Numbered from the stretch's first letter, positions 24,460-34,693 are shown. The stretch: DNA of 37,196 nt from Bacteroidota bacterium (GCA_028873925.1 JAPPNA010000167.1:1-37196), one strand, 5' to 3'. Numbers and translations: made by a program. Notes: generated from the letters alone by a model not told the origin.

Positions 24460-26442
24460 ATGAATGTCCAAGCCAAGCGGAAGCAGATGGCCCTCAGTGT
24501 GTGGCGCATCGGACTTGCGCCGCTATTCTTGTCGGTGCTGATACTCTCGGGATGCGGCGGTGCGCAGTTGCCTGACTGCGTCTCCATTAGCGAAGATCAG
24601 CGCAATGCGGCACCACCATTCCAGCGATCGGCGATGACGGATTCCATGGAATCCGTTCTCCAGGTTGTGTGCAGCGATTTAGCTGCACTTCGGGACACGC
24701 TCGCGGCCGTACCTGCGGCACCGGACACCACGCTGGCCAAGCGGATAGAGGTGCTATTGGACCGTCAGGTCCGAATGGATTCCCTGCTCCACGCAACGTT
24801 CATCACATGGATGTCAACAATTTCGGGTGAGCTGTCCCCCCAAGACACCGCCTCCTGGTCCCGGAATCTCGGAACAGGCTTTACCTATGACTCTTCCGCC
24901 TCCTATCTGACCCGCCTACTGGCCCTCTCTGACCATGTGACTCGGTTTGGTGAAGCCAGTGTCCCGCTCAGAGAGCGGATTGCGACGGGCCGGGCCGGAT
25001 ACGCCGGGAGGCTCCTTGGGCTGCACATCTCGCTGATGGACTCCCTGGATGGGCTGCTGCGGGTGACCTTGCAGCGCGGAGCAACTACGACACCGAGACA
25101 GCTCACGCTGGGACTTGACTCACTGTTTAACAGGCTCGCTCTCCTTGATGCAGCGCACACCGTGCTGGTGGAAATGCACGCGGCGTTCCTGGACACCACG
25201 GGAGGCGGAATCCTTCCTGTTGACCTTACGGCCGAAAGCGTGCGCACGCGCGAATTCATCTGGCAGATCAGGCAGGAGACGGACATTCTTCCCGAACTGG
25301 TGAGCCTCCTGGCTGCCCTCTCGGAGTACGCAATCGGCGGTCAGAACCACCTGTCCGGTCTACGTATGGAACAGACCCTTGCGCGGCTCCGAGACCTGGT
25401 GGATGCATTGATGGCAAAGAGCAGCATACTGGCAGATCTGCATTCCTCCCGCAGTTCCAACGACAGCCTTCGCCTGACGGCCAACGAGATGCGGAATGAA
25501 CTTCTGAGGCAGGGGTATATCTTGGCGGAATTACAGAAGGACTTTGCGCTGCTGGCGGATCGAGGCCAGCCAGCCATTCTGCTGCTGGAGAGGACCGCTG
25601 GATTGTATCTGGGGGTGCACGGAGAGCTGGAGGCGCTCACTGAAGTGCTGCTGGCGGAAATGGGCAGCGAACTGGCCAGTTACGGGACAAAAGTCGCGCT
25701 GATTGTGCTGCTCCTGGCGCTGTGCCTTCTGGTGATCCGATCCATGAATTGGCTGCTGAACCTGCTCGCGGAACGCTATGCGAGCCGCCGGCTGCTCTAC
25801 AAACGTCTTATCCCTGTGATGCGCCTGGCAGCGTGGAGTATTGCCATTTACGTCGCTCTCGCCTACATCCTGCAACTCGATCAGCGTAGTCTGCTGGCCG
25901 CCGGGGCCGCTATCGGTGTAGCGATAGGCTTTGCGGCGCAGGACATCGTCAAGAACGTCTTTGGCGGCATCATCATCATCTTCGGGCAGACGTTCCAGGT
26001 GGGCGACAAAATCAGAGTCGGAGGCACCTACGGAGAAGTGATTGCGATTGGACTGAGGGCAACCCGAATTGTCACGCTGGACGACAACGAAGTGACTGTG
26101 CCCAATGCCCATGTCATTGACAGCCAAGTAGCCAATGCTAACACCGGATCGCTGACCTGCCAGGTAGTCGTGGATCTCTATGTGCCCGGCTGGACAGAGG
26201 TTACCCAAGCAAAATCCATCGCCTACAGCGCTGCTGCCAACTCAAAATATGTGCACATGGGCAAGCCGATAGTAGTCCATGTCCAGGATACTTTCAAGGA
26301 AACGTTTCTGACCAAGCTCTCGGTCAAAGCTTATGTACTGGATACGCGGCACGAAGCCGCGTTCGCCAGTGAGGTAACCGAAACAGCGAAGGCTGAGTTT
26401 GCAGATGCCAGAATATTCAGGCTGCCAAAGCTCCGGCCATGA
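24460..26442 (+). CDS. MscS-type channel with lipoprotein-like periplasmic domain
   Basis: This 660-residue channel is unusual at the N-terminus. Residues 1-31 form a lipoprotein signal peptide with lipobox LSGC, so the mature protein would be lipid-anchored. About 370 helical residues follow, predicted periplasmic, with many Leu/Asp heptad-like stretches. Then come three membrane helices (about 405-430, 450-470, 475-510); the last is the Gly/Ala-rich pore helix GAAIGVAIGFAAQDIVKNVFGG. The C-terminal beta and alpha/beta domain (GQTFQVGDKIRVGG, then NAHVIDSQVAN) is typical of MscS. Such channels release solutes under membrane tension. It overlaps the next gene by 4 nt, so the two proteins are likely made together. 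Confidence 0.85.
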   Translation: MNVQAKRKQMALSVWRIGLAPLFLSVLILSGCGGAQLPDCVSISEDQRNAAPPFQRSAMTDSMESVLQVVCSDLAALRDTLAAVPAAPDTTLAKRIEVLLDRQVRMDSLLHATFITWMSTISGELSPQDTASWSRNLGTGFTYDSSASYLTRLLALSDHVTRFGEASVPLRERIATGRAGYAGRLLGLHISLMDSLDGLLRVTLQRGATTTPRQLTLGLDSLFNRLALLDAAHTVLVEMHAAFLDTTGGGILPVDLTAESVRTREFIWQIRQETDILPELVSLLAALSEYAIGGQNHLSGLRMEQTLARLRDLVDALMAKSSILADLHSSRSSNDSLRLTANEMRNELLRQGYILAELQKDFALLADRGQPAILLLERTAGLYLGVHGELEALTEVLLAEMGSELASYGTKVALIVLLLALCLLVIRSMNWLLNLLAERYASRRLLYKRLIPVMRLAAWSIAIYVALAYILQLDQRSLLAAGAAIGVAIGFAAQDIVKNVFGGIIIIFGQTFQVGDKIRVGGTYGEVIAIGLRATRIVTLDDNEVTVPNAHVIDSQVANANTGSLTCQVVVDLYVPGWTEVTQAKSIAYSAAANSKYVHMGKPIVVHVQDTFKETFLTKLSVKAYVLDTRHEAAFASEVTETAKAEFADARIFRLPKLRP

Positions 26443-29400
26443 ACCCTCCCGAAAGCCATTCGCAGGTGACATCATCCTGGCCCTTGCTTGATGATACGCT
26501 GGACAGCCTGGTGCACCAGGCGGATGAGTCCGCAGGCCAGGCGCTGGCCTCCTGGCATGAGCAGTCTGAGGCGCAGTTGTTCGGGCCTCTTCGCACCGTG
26601 TCAGCTGCAGCGGGCAAGCAGCATAAACAGACCTTGGCGCAGCTCTCATCATTGCGGCAGCCGATCTCCACGGAATCCATCTCTGCTTATCGGATGGCTG
26701 TTACGCGCGAAGTGCTCATCCCCATAGCAAAGGGGCTGGATACGCTTGCTCCCGCAGAGTTACCCGACCCGCACAGCCTGCTTAATGAGGCCCTCAACCG
26801 ACTGATCAGCAATGCCGACACGCTCCGCACACTCCCGCTTTCACTGAAATTCTATGCATCTGCGCCCGGGCAGAAGCGCTGGATGACCCGGCGGCTCATT
26901 TGGTGCCGCCACCGGGCCATAAATCACCTCAGATCGCTATTGAACAAGCCCCGAAAACCGCTTATACGCGATGTGCCCGTCCGATCACTGCTAAAGTTCC
27001 ATGCGCAGGTTCGATTGGCCCGTACGGCAGCCAGCCTCCGGGAATCCGGTGAGCAGCAACTGGCATTTCTGGTCGCTTCTGTAACGGCGGGCTTTACGGC
27101 GTGGACCCAGGATATATTGGCCTTGGAACGGAACTGCGGCACCGATGAACAAATAGAGCATGCGTCCCCTACCGCCAATCTCAATGACCCTTCAGTCACG
27201 CTGCTGAAGATTGCCAGCGCACTTCAGGAGGTGCTGGATAATGTCGCTTTGAACAGCCGTTTACAGGACCCCATTGCCGCCGGAATTTTGACCGCTGATG
27301 CCCAGCAGCTGCGTGCTGATCTGAGATGTGCCGGAACCGTGCTGTTGAAAGCTCGCAGGCGCCAGGTCCCGCCGGGACCAACCGGCAGGACGCAACCATC
27401 CAGTTGGGTACCTTGGCACCGACATGAGCGCCGTAGGCTGGAGCTGAATAACTCCGTATTGCAATGGCAGAGTACGCTCAACCGCTGCCGGGACGACATG
27501 CTGCAACGGGCATTTTCGTTAGCCGTAGCCCCGGTCAAAGACACATTCCGTTCCCTCACCGTTGAGCTGGACCATGCGCAAGAGCACTGCGGCAGGCATG
27601 ATGCCGACAAATTGGCCGACGCTTTGCGGCACCACACTGAGGTTACGCTGATCGGGCTGCGAAACGCGCTCGGCAAACTGCCGGGATTAATGGCCGCAGA
27701 TGCAGAACTGGCTAACCCCGGCCAAGATGCGCGGGACCAGCTCTTAGCGGTGGCGGATGGCCTGCCCGAAGAACTTGCCCTGCATCCGGTGCCGCAACCG
27801 GGAATCCCTATCGTACCGGCGGCAAAGCCGGAGCTCCGCAATCTGCGGCAGGAAGTCCTCCGAGCGTTGGCCCCCATGCAGGACCTCCTAAAGGACTGCG
27901 CCCGTCCGTTGCGCAAGAAGCTGGTGGACTTGTGGACGGAGTCAGAATCGGCTATCGGTGTCGTGGAATTCGGGTTGAAGGGAGCCTTGACGGAGCTGGA
28001 AGAAAACCGTTCGGCTGATAATGCACGCGAACTGGCAGAGGGAGGCTTTCAGAGAGCTGTAGCGCTGTTGCAGGATCTGTCCGATTCCCTCACCCCACCC
28101 TGGGAAGACTTTGTCCGGTGCGTTCATCGGCTGTATAAGCAGCAGTCTTCTGATATTCACCACTGCCTTCGCGCTGAAGCGAATATTGAAGAGCGCGTGC
28201 AAGGCGTTAAGGTCAGACTGCGCAGAGCATCTGAACTGCTTCGCAGGCGGGTGAAACTCAGTTTCCAATCATATCGCTCGTTGGCGACCAGACTGTTTAG
28301 ACTCGGTCAAAGCCGGGCTGGCGGCCTGATTGAACGCGGCCGGTCAGCCATGGGTGTAGCGGAGGAAATCGAACGCGACCGGCTCGTCACCATGGAAGGC
28401 ATCGATCCTGTTCGAATTGCGGCACGATTGGACAACCTTCCACTGGTTTACCGCAGACTGTTTGCGCTGCAGCCGGTCAGCCTTGCCTGGCAGTTGGAGG
28501 GTCGGTCTGCTGAACTGGCATATGTGAAGGCCGGTGTTGAACGCTGGCGACAGGGGCACGCCATGAGACCCCTGATGATACCCATGCTCCCGGGGAGCGG
28601 GCGTACAAGCCTTGTGCATGTAATTGCCTCCCACTTCAGTTCGTCCATGCGCGTTGATACACTCACGCTGAGTCACCGCCGTTCCGGGCCGGATGACTTT
28701 GTCTCCCACGCAGCGCGCATTACCGGTGTGAAGGCTGGTTCCTGGCTTGAATTGGAAGAAGCCTTGAACAGGTCCGGGCCGCGGATATGTCTGCTGGACA
28801 ATCTGGAGCATCTGATGCTTCGCACGCAGGGGGGTGTTGACCTGATGGAGGAATTACTCCTGCTAATGTCAAATACGGTCTCGCGGGTGCACTGGATTGC
28901 AGCCGTCAGCCAATTCGCCTGGCAGTACCTTGAGAAAGCTCTCCAGCACATTGCCGACCTCACCGACGTTCATCCCGCATCCGCCTTGACCAAGGATTTC
29001 TTGGCTGGCATGATGCTCAACCGACATCAGCGAAGCGGCCTCAAACTTCAATTTGCCCTACCGGCGACCGCTCCCCAGGTTCTCTCTCGGCGACTCAGGT
29101 ATACACGCAGCGACACGGCCCGACAGGCCCTGTTGCGTGACCATTGGTTTGATCGGTTGTTCAGCTCCTGCGGCTCCAACCTGCGCCTGGCGTTAGCGTA
29201 TTGGCTGCGCACCATTGTGATAGAAGACGGCGCGGTAACGGTACGCCCACACACCCCGTTCAGCTTCCGTTTCCTTGAGTCCATAGGCTTAATGCATACC
29301 TTCGCCCTGAAGGCGTTCCTGATCCACAACACGCTCTCGCTGAAAGAGCATGGCATGGTACTCCGCATGACGAATGCAGAAAGCCGCGTCGTGTTGCATT

Positions 29401-29543
29401 CACTGATCAATCAGGGGCTCGTCGTGCCCTGCAGGTCGGACCTGGATCCAGATGCCGTTGAGACAAAACAGCGATATCGCCTTCACCCGTTCGTCCTGTT
29501 TCCCGTGCAGCAACACCTCCGCAAAATGAATATTATCCACTGA
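26439..29543 (+). CDS. Large helical protein with degenerate C-terminal P-loop ATPase domain
   Basis: I do not recognise this 1034-residue family. It has no signal peptide or membrane helix, so it should be cytoplasmic. Residues about 1-670 are almost wholly helical, with Leu-, Arg- and Glu-rich segments suggesting long bundles or coiled coils. From about 690 an AAA/STAND-like module appears: a Walker-A-like loop LPGSGRTS at 717-724 with Arg722 where Lys is expected, and a Walker-B-like ICLLDN with D787-N788 in place of DE or DD. A VHWIAAVSQ strand follows, then a basic helical C-terminus that could be a winged helix (about 960-1030). ATP binding may persist, but hydrolysis is doubtful. Its ATG overlaps the MscS stop by 4 nt. 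Confidence 0.7.
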   Translation: MNPPESHSQVTSSWPLLDDTLDSLVHQADESAGQALASWHEQSEAQLFGPLRTVSAAAGKQHKQTLAQLSSLRQPISTESISAYRMAVTREVLIPIAKGLDTLAPAELPDPHSLLNEALNRLISNADTLRTLPLSLKFYASAPGQKRWMTRRLIWCRHRAINHLRSLLNKPRKPLIRDVPVRSLLKFHAQVRLARTAASLRESGEQQLAFLVASVTAGFTAWTQDILALERNCGTDEQIEHASPTANLNDPSVTLLKIASALQEVLDNVALNSRLQDPIAAGILTADAQQLRADLRCAGTVLLKARRRQVPPGPTGRTQPSSWVPWHRHERRRLELNNSVLQWQSTLNRCRDDMLQRAFSLAVAPVKDTFRSLTVELDHAQEHCGRHDADKLADALRHHTEVTLIGLRNALGKLPGLMAADAELANPGQDARDQLLAVADGLPEELALHPVPQPGIPIVPAAKPELRNLRQEVLRALAPMQDLLKDCARPLRKKLVDLWTESESAIGVVEFGLKGALTELEENRSADNARELAEGGFQRAVALLQDLSDSLTPPWEDFVRCVHRLYKQQSSDIHHCLRAEANIEERVQGVKVRLRRASELLRRRVKLSFQSYRSLATRLFRLGQSRAGGLIERGRSAMGVAEEIERDRLVTMEGIDPVRIAARLDNLPLVYRRLFALQPVSLAWQLEGRSAELAYVKAGVERWRQGHAMRPLMIPMLPGSGRTSLVHVIASHFSSSMRVDTLTLSHRRSGPDDFVSHAARITGVKAGSWLELEEALNRSGPRICLLDNLEHLMLRTQGGVDLMEELLLLMSNTVSRVHWIAAVSQFAWQYLEKALQHIADLTDVHPASALTKDFLAGMMLNRHQRSGLKLQFALPATAPQVLSRRLRYTRSDTARQALLRDHWFDRLFSSCGSNLRLALAYWLRTIVIEDGAVTVRPHTPFSFRFLESIGLMHTFALKAFLIHNTLSLKEHGMVLRMTNAESRVVLHSLINQGLVVPCRSDLDPDAVETKQRYRLHPFVLFPVQQHLRKMNIIH

Positions 29544-29621
29544 GCATCACGACCGGAGCAGGTGAAGATCGTAGCCTGGCAACCACTGGCAGTAAACCTC
29601 AGTACAACTGCTAACTCGCCT

Positions 29622-29732
29622 CTACAATTCCGCATGCCAGCCCGCCCATGGTTGCGCTTGATCGATATCCTCGGTGTCATCCAGCCGCAGAAACCGGGCA
29701 GGTCGGTCAACAGTGTGCGGATTTGAGATCAT
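29622..29732 (-). CDS. Possible 36-residue ORF between operons
   Basis: The frame starts at ATG 29732 and ends TAG at 29624-29622. The product (its middle reads RFLRLDDTEDIDQAQPWAGW) has a balanced, protein-like composition but no family I recognise. It runs antisense to the 217-bp gap before the OLD-like gene. It could be a remnant of a longer gene or chance. Confidence 0.2.
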   Translation of the reverse strand: MISNPHTVDRPARFLRLDDTEDIDQAQPWAGWHAEL

Positions 29733-29760
29733 CAAATGTCTGATACACAGGCCTGGAACC

Positions 29761-31317
29761 ATGATTGAGTGGCGCCTGGAAGATTTATGGAACAGCCTTT
29801 CCGGAAAGATGCCGCATATGCCGCATTTCCTTGAGAGCATCAAGCTGCAGGGGATTCGCGGTATCAGGGACCTCCAGGTACGGTTCAGACACCCTGTATG
29901 TGTTCTCGCCGGACGCAACGCGACGGGCAAGTCTACGGTTCTTTTTGGTGCTGCTTGTGCCTACAGCGTGCCTGGCTCGGGGGTTCGAGATTTCGTTCCG
30001 GCGACCCTGTTCCCGGACTACCGCCCAAAGTTCGGTGATAGGAGGGACGAGCGTACCCCAATATCGCTTGATTTCAGCTACTCCACCCCGACCGGATTAC
30101 AGAGGATGCGCTGGAGGCGGATGAAAGGTTGGAATCGAAGCTTTTTCGGAGATAGGAACGCTGTACAGCCGGTGCGCCGTGTATACCTGCGTACGTTGAG
30201 CAATCTGAGCAATCCGTCCGAGGTGCGCGGGATCTTGAGCATGAATCGACTCAGGAGTCCGCCAAAGGAAGAGGCGCTAACAGCTCTACAGCTTGAATTG
30301 GCCCAGCGAATGCTACCGTTCAGGTATTCTGAAGTGCACCGATTGCACAGTGGTACCAAGAGCCTGCTGTTCGCCTTGCAGAAAAATGGCCCAGCCTATT
30401 CAGAGCTTCATATGGCAGCTGGCGAACGAGTACTCTTTCGCCTTTCGCAGGCAATAGGGCACTTGCAGGACGCGCTTGTTCTTATTGATGAGGTAGAGGC
30501 CGGTCTGCATCCCTTTGCCCAGCAGCTCCTCATGGTGCAGCTGCAGCAGCTCGCCCTGCGCAACAATATCCAGGTGATTGTAACCACGCACAGTCCGGTT
30601 GTGCTGGACTGCGTTCCGTCGATTGCCCGAATCTTTATGGAGCGGAGTGAATCGGGCAATGTATATGTGCAGGAGCCTTATAGGGATATCCTCCAGAATG
30701 CGTTCTATGGCCGCAGCAGTCAGCAGTTGAAAATACTTTGTGAGGATCAGGCTGCAGAGGCCATCCTGGAAGGCGTTGTTGATCTGCTGATCCCCAGACT
30801 CAAGATGCGCAGAGATGCCGTTGTTATAGGGCGCAATACCGGAGCTGATGAATTTGCGTCCCATGCGCGCGCGTTCAGAAAATTCCGATTGGTTGACGAA
30901 TTTGTGTTCGTGCTGGATGGCGACCAGAGAGAGGGCGCAATCAGGCAGAAAATCGCTGATGCGGCCGAGACCAGTTCCGTTCGAATCCTATACCTGCCGG
31001 GTGACGAGGCTCCGGAAGTATGGATCTGGACCCGTCTGTCGCGCGAGACAAATTACCTGGCAGGCGCGCTGCGCCAGAATCCGCAGTTGTTGGCCAGCCA
31101 AATCCGCGACTTGAACAGCACCTTTGATGCCGCGTCTGATACTAAGGCTGAAATTGCCAAAGCTAAACTTCGCGGCCTGAGCAGGGTGATTCGGCTGAAG
31201 CCGGCTCAAATCTGCCAGCAAGTCGCTTTTGCCGAGGCGCGTCGGGATTCCGGCGACATTGAGCCACTGGTGACCGACCTGATTGATGCGGTTTCGCACT
31301 GGCGGAACTCCAACTGA
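29761..31317 (+). CDS. OLD-like AAA ATPase with TOPRIM domain
   Basis: This 518-residue protein combines an ABC-type ATPase with a TOPRIM nuclease-like end, the OLD-family layout. Walker A is GRNATGKS at 51-58. An ABC-signature-like AAGERVLF lies near residue 220, Walker B is VLIDEVEAGLHP near 240, and the H-loop TTHSP near 277. The TOPRIM part has CEDQAAEAIL (first acidic cluster, about 324-333) and VLDGD (second, about 384-388). Known relatives (P2 Old, Gabija GajA and others) cut DNA and often act in phage defence. The ATG at 29761 is chosen; the alternative M17 or M20 also keeps the ATPase. It follows the helical ATPase gene by 217 bp, so it may be separately transcribed. Confidence 0.82.
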   Translation: MIEWRLEDLWNSLSGKMPHMPHFLESIKLQGIRGIRDLQVRFRHPVCVLAGRNATGKSTVLFGAACAYSVPGSGVRDFVPATLFPDYRPKFGDRRDERTPISLDFSYSTPTGLQRMRWRRMKGWNRSFFGDRNAVQPVRRVYLRTLSNLSNPSEVRGILSMNRLRSPPKEEALTALQLELAQRMLPFRYSEVHRLHSGTKSLLFALQKNGPAYSELHMAAGERVLFRLSQAIGHLQDALVLIDEVEAGLHPFAQQLLMVQLQQLALRNNIQVIVTTHSPVVLDCVPSIARIFMERSESGNVYVQEPYRDILQNAFYGRSSQQLKILCEDQAAEAILEGVVDLLIPRLKMRRDAVVIGRNTGADEFASHARAFRKFRLVDEFVFVLDGDQREGAIRQKIADAAETSSVRILYLPGDEAPEVWIWTRLSRETNYLAGALRQNPQLLASQIRDLNSTFDAASDTKAEIAKAKLRGLSRVIRLKPAQICQQVAFAEARRDSGDIEPLVTDLIDAVSHWRNSN

Positions 31318-31430
31318 TTCGCCGCGGTGTTGCAAACGCGCCCCAGGAGCCTGTCGCATCGGCTGCGCCACCGGCCGGAACCGCATTCCCCGGCCAAACA
31401 TATCATAACTCGTCCCGACTATTTCTACCC

Positions 31431-32642
31431 ATGTACAAGATAACCTACCCTCAATCACTCTCTCAAGTCTTGATCGTCGTACTGGCCGCCACCACGCGGC
31501 CGCCTGTAGAACCCTTCGCCCAGGACCTGCCCCACATTGAATCCGTCACCATTGATACCGCCGGGGCCGTAATTATCACGAGTGACCCGCACAGTTCGGA
31601 TGCTACCTGCGAGATCAGTGAAGAGCCTACGCTGATCATCGGCGACAATGAGGACGATGTCAATCACCTATTTTCCTCCATCAGGGGCGCGGGACTGTTA
31701 TCGGACGGATCCATTGCGGCGATTGACCGCCGGGCTGCCGAAGTGCGCATTTTTGACAGCTCAGGGCGGCATGTGCGTTCTATAGGGCGATCAGGCAGGG
31801 GGCCGGGGGAGTTCTAGGACCCGTTTATCCTGTGGATTACGCCTGGTGACACCCTTTGGGTGGGAGACTACCCCCCGTGGCGATACAAGATCTTCACAGC
31901 CAATGGTGAATTCGTACGGCAGGTGAGCCCCAAACCCGAGGACCCCAACCCGTCCAGAGGCGGGGGCGTGCTGGACAACGGATTCACAGTGAATGCAAGT
32001 TTTTCGTGGCCGTACACCAGGGATTTTTCTGAGCGGGAGTCGTTGATCATGGAAGTGCACGACCCCGATGGCAACCGCGCAGGGGGCCCGCTTGTTCTAC
32101 CGGGATCAAGAATGGGCAGCATCAGAGGCGGCCCGCCGACCCACGTCCATAGAACACTGTGGGGAGCGAACCCGGAAATTGATGCACTCGGATCAACGAT
32201 TGCTGTTGCGCACGGAAGCAGGCCGGAGGTAAAACTCGTGGACCATGACCTCAGTCTGCAATTGGTTATCCGATGGAATGAGCCGACGCGGTCAGTTCGA
32301 CGGGCGGATGTACGCAACTGGCGCGACAACCTCAGAGAGCGCCGGGGCGAGAACTGGAGTGAGTATGACGAGGCACGCGTCAGCCCGCAACGCCCCGTTG
32401 CGGATAACTTTCCGGTGATCTCAGATGTCAGAATCGGGCGTGACGGCCGCATTTGGGTCAACAGATACAATCTGCCGGACGAACGCCGCGGATGGCTTGG
32501 CTTCAGCACTGATGGCAGCTTTGCCTGTCACCTGACTGAAACGCCCGGTTACGTCTGGGAATTCGGGTCCGACTATGTGCTTTGGGAATCCGATGAAGGA
32601 TCTCTGACTGTTCGCAAACATGAACTCAAGCTGCCCTTGTGA
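31431..32642 (+). pseudogene. 6-bladed beta-propeller protein interrupted by in-frame TAG
   Basis: A 403-codon frame encodes a beta-propeller protein with a short hydrophobic N-terminus that could be a signal peptide. NHL/propeller-like blades include AEVRIFDSSGRHVRSIG and GRDGRIWVNRYN. The frame is continuous except for one TAG at 31815-31817, directly after GRSGRGPGEF. Here the family normally continues with a residue such as Gln followed by DP (GPGEFQDP). A single CAG-to-TAG change would explain it. The remaining frame to TGA 32640-32642 is open and protein-like. Either the gene is recently inactivated, or the 129-residue N-terminal piece is all that is made. Function of such propellers is usually unknown. 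Confidence 0.75.
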
Positions 32643-32653
32643 CGGAGGCCCCT

Positions 32654-32686
32654 CCCTTCTTCGCCTCAGTCGGGCACAAAGAAGGG
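32654..32686 (+). terminator. Candidate terminator after the propeller gene
   Basis: CCCTTCTT (32654-32661) can pair with AAGAAGGG (32679-32686) across a 17-nt loop, 12 bp after the stop codon. The downstream side reads GGAATTTCC with only a short T-run, so efficiency is uncertain. Confidence 0.35.
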
Positions 32687-33112
32687 GGAATTTCCGATGT
32701 GGGTTGAAGAGCACCCTGAAAGCGTGCTTGAGCCGGCGAGGCGCACGAAAAAGAATATCATGATCACACCTGCGTATGTGTACGGTGAAGTACATCTTGA
32801 CAAATTCTGAGGTCTTGGTCCTATTCGTGACTGGATGAGCAAGCCGAGACGTACGGCAGCGTAGATGTATCGGCTGTTTGAGACATATGCGAAGCGGAGT
32901 AAGCGTCGGGAAAACCCGTGATTGGATCCGTGCCGGGTTCGGCTTTTGAGCGCCACAGGATGCGACCTATCGCTGGTCACCCCCTGTATATTGGTCGGGC
33001 GCGCTGGCTGATGGCAGGGTAGGTCTGCAGGTGCCAACTTAATGCGTTGTGTCGGCGCGGCCCAGTGCCGGGCCGCATCGACAGGCTGCTCCAGACCCGC
33101 TCGCCAGCACCC
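32687..33112. other. Gap before IS66, with one short frame
   Basis: A 37-codon frame (ATG 32697 to TGA 32808-32810) has a protein-like middle (RRTKKNIMITPAYVYGEV) but no family I recognise; it may be a gene remnant. The rest shows nothing clear. The left end of the IS66 copy should lie here, probably between 33000 and 33112, but I could not identify its terminal repeat. Confidence 0.35.
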
Positions 33113-34693
33113 TCAGGCCGCTTTCCGCAGCTGCCGCAGTTCCTTCCAGCGGTGCGGCAGCAGTTCGTGCACGCGGCGGGCCGGATGCGTCGGAATGCGC
33201 GTCAACACATCGGTGAACCACTCCTGTACATTGACCCCATGCAGTTTGCAGGTCCACAGGAGCGAGTAAATGATTGCGGACCGCTGCGCCGCCTCATGGG
33301 AACCGGCAAACAGGTAATTCCGGCGGCCCAAGGCCAGCTGCCGCAGCACATTTTCCACCAGATTGTTGTCAATCTCCACCCGACCATGGTCCACATAACG
33401 CGTCAGTTTCTTCCAGCGGTTGAGGCTGTAGCGTACCGCTTTCCCCCAACGACTCTGCCGCAGACCTCCGTTCTTCCGCTGCCTATCCTCCAATGCGTCC
33501 AGGATCGGCTTGGCCTCCGCCTGGCGCACTTTGCGCCGCAACTCAACGCTGCCATCCCGCAGCCGACGCTCTATTGCATAGAGCTTCCGCAGCTCACCCA
33601 ACACATATTCCGCGCGCTTCGGGTCTGAGTCCAGACACTCATGGAAGTAGCGCCGGACATGCGCCATACACCCGAAAGTTGTGACCTCCAGGGATCGGTC
33701 ATACATCTCATATCCCTTAAATCCGTCCGTCTGCAGCAGTCCACTGAATTTCTTCAACATCGCCTCCGGTCCGGCCCGACACCGCGTCTTGGTGTAATCC
33801 ATCACCATCAGATTCAACGCGGTCGCCAGATAGGTCCACACATACCCCCGGTGAGTTTTGCCCTCATCCTACACCTACAGCGTGGTTTCATCCACCTGCA
33901 AGTACTCATTTTTCTCTACCACCTCTTTCGTGAGCGCCTCATAAAGGGGCTTGAGATTCCAGGCCACCCGCGCAACCATGTCTCCCATCGTGGAGCGGGA
34001 CAGTTTCAGCCCCTGCTCTTTGAACCAGCGCTGCTGCCGGTTCAATGGGATGTGATAGACATACTTGGAATTCACCATATGGGTCAGCATCCCCGGACCG
34101 GCCATCCCTTTATCAATCACCCGGGCTGGCAGATCAGCCATGATCACGCCGCGGTCCGAGTTCTTCGGGTCTATGTATTTCTTGCGGATCCATTCGACGA
34201 CCTTCACCTGACTCGGCACCACTTCCAAAAATCGGGTCACTTCCTCACCGACGCACTTCAGGTCGGAGGTGTCCTCATCAGGCTCAAAGTAGTGTTTTTC
34301 CACCGGCGTATTCGGCGGCAGATCGTCCAACTTCAGGTGGTGCCGGACAGGGAGTTTCTTCACCTTGGGGGCTTCTGCCCCCTTCGCGCAAGTCGCAGGT
34401 GGCACCTCAGCCTCCGGCTCTTCAAACAGGTTCCCCTGATTCGGATCCGGCTCCGGTAAATGCCGCTCGCTCTTCGGGCCATACAACATACGCTTGAAGA
34501 ACTGCTGCTTCACGTAATCCAATTGCTCACTCAGGCCAGTAATCTGCTCAGCCTGCTCCGCATTCTCTTTGCGAAGCCGTTCATGATTATCGGACGCGCT
34601 GGCCAGCTCCTGCTGCAGGAGAGCCAGCTTCGTACGCAAGTTCTGCGAAGGCTCTTGAGCACCGGGCTGTTGATGTTGATTCTGAGCTGCCAT
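33113..34693 (-). pseudogene. tnpC: IS66 transposase TnpC with two in-frame TAG codons
   Basis: A 526-codon frame encodes a complete IS66 transposase. In order it has an N-terminal coiled coil (about 20-65), a linker, a degenerate zinc-finger-like region, the LPARVIDKGMAGPG and KYVYHIPLNRQQ motifs, and the DDE catalytic domain. The first catalytic Asp is in QVDETTL, the second in LLQTDGF, and the Glu in IDNNLVENVLRQLALGRRNY. Immediately after QVDETTL two TAGs occur (33877-33875 and 33871-33869), separated by one Val codon. The expected sequence there is Q-V-Q, so both fit CAG-to-TAG changes. No frameshift or other stop is present over 1.5 kb. The enzyme would be inactive unless the TAGs are read through. 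Confidence 0.85.

Noticed and set aside
33641-34459. Plus-strand frame of 272 codons opposite the IS66 transposase
   Set aside because: Rich in His, Ile and Leu from antisense reading; the minus-strand frame has the complete transposase motifs.
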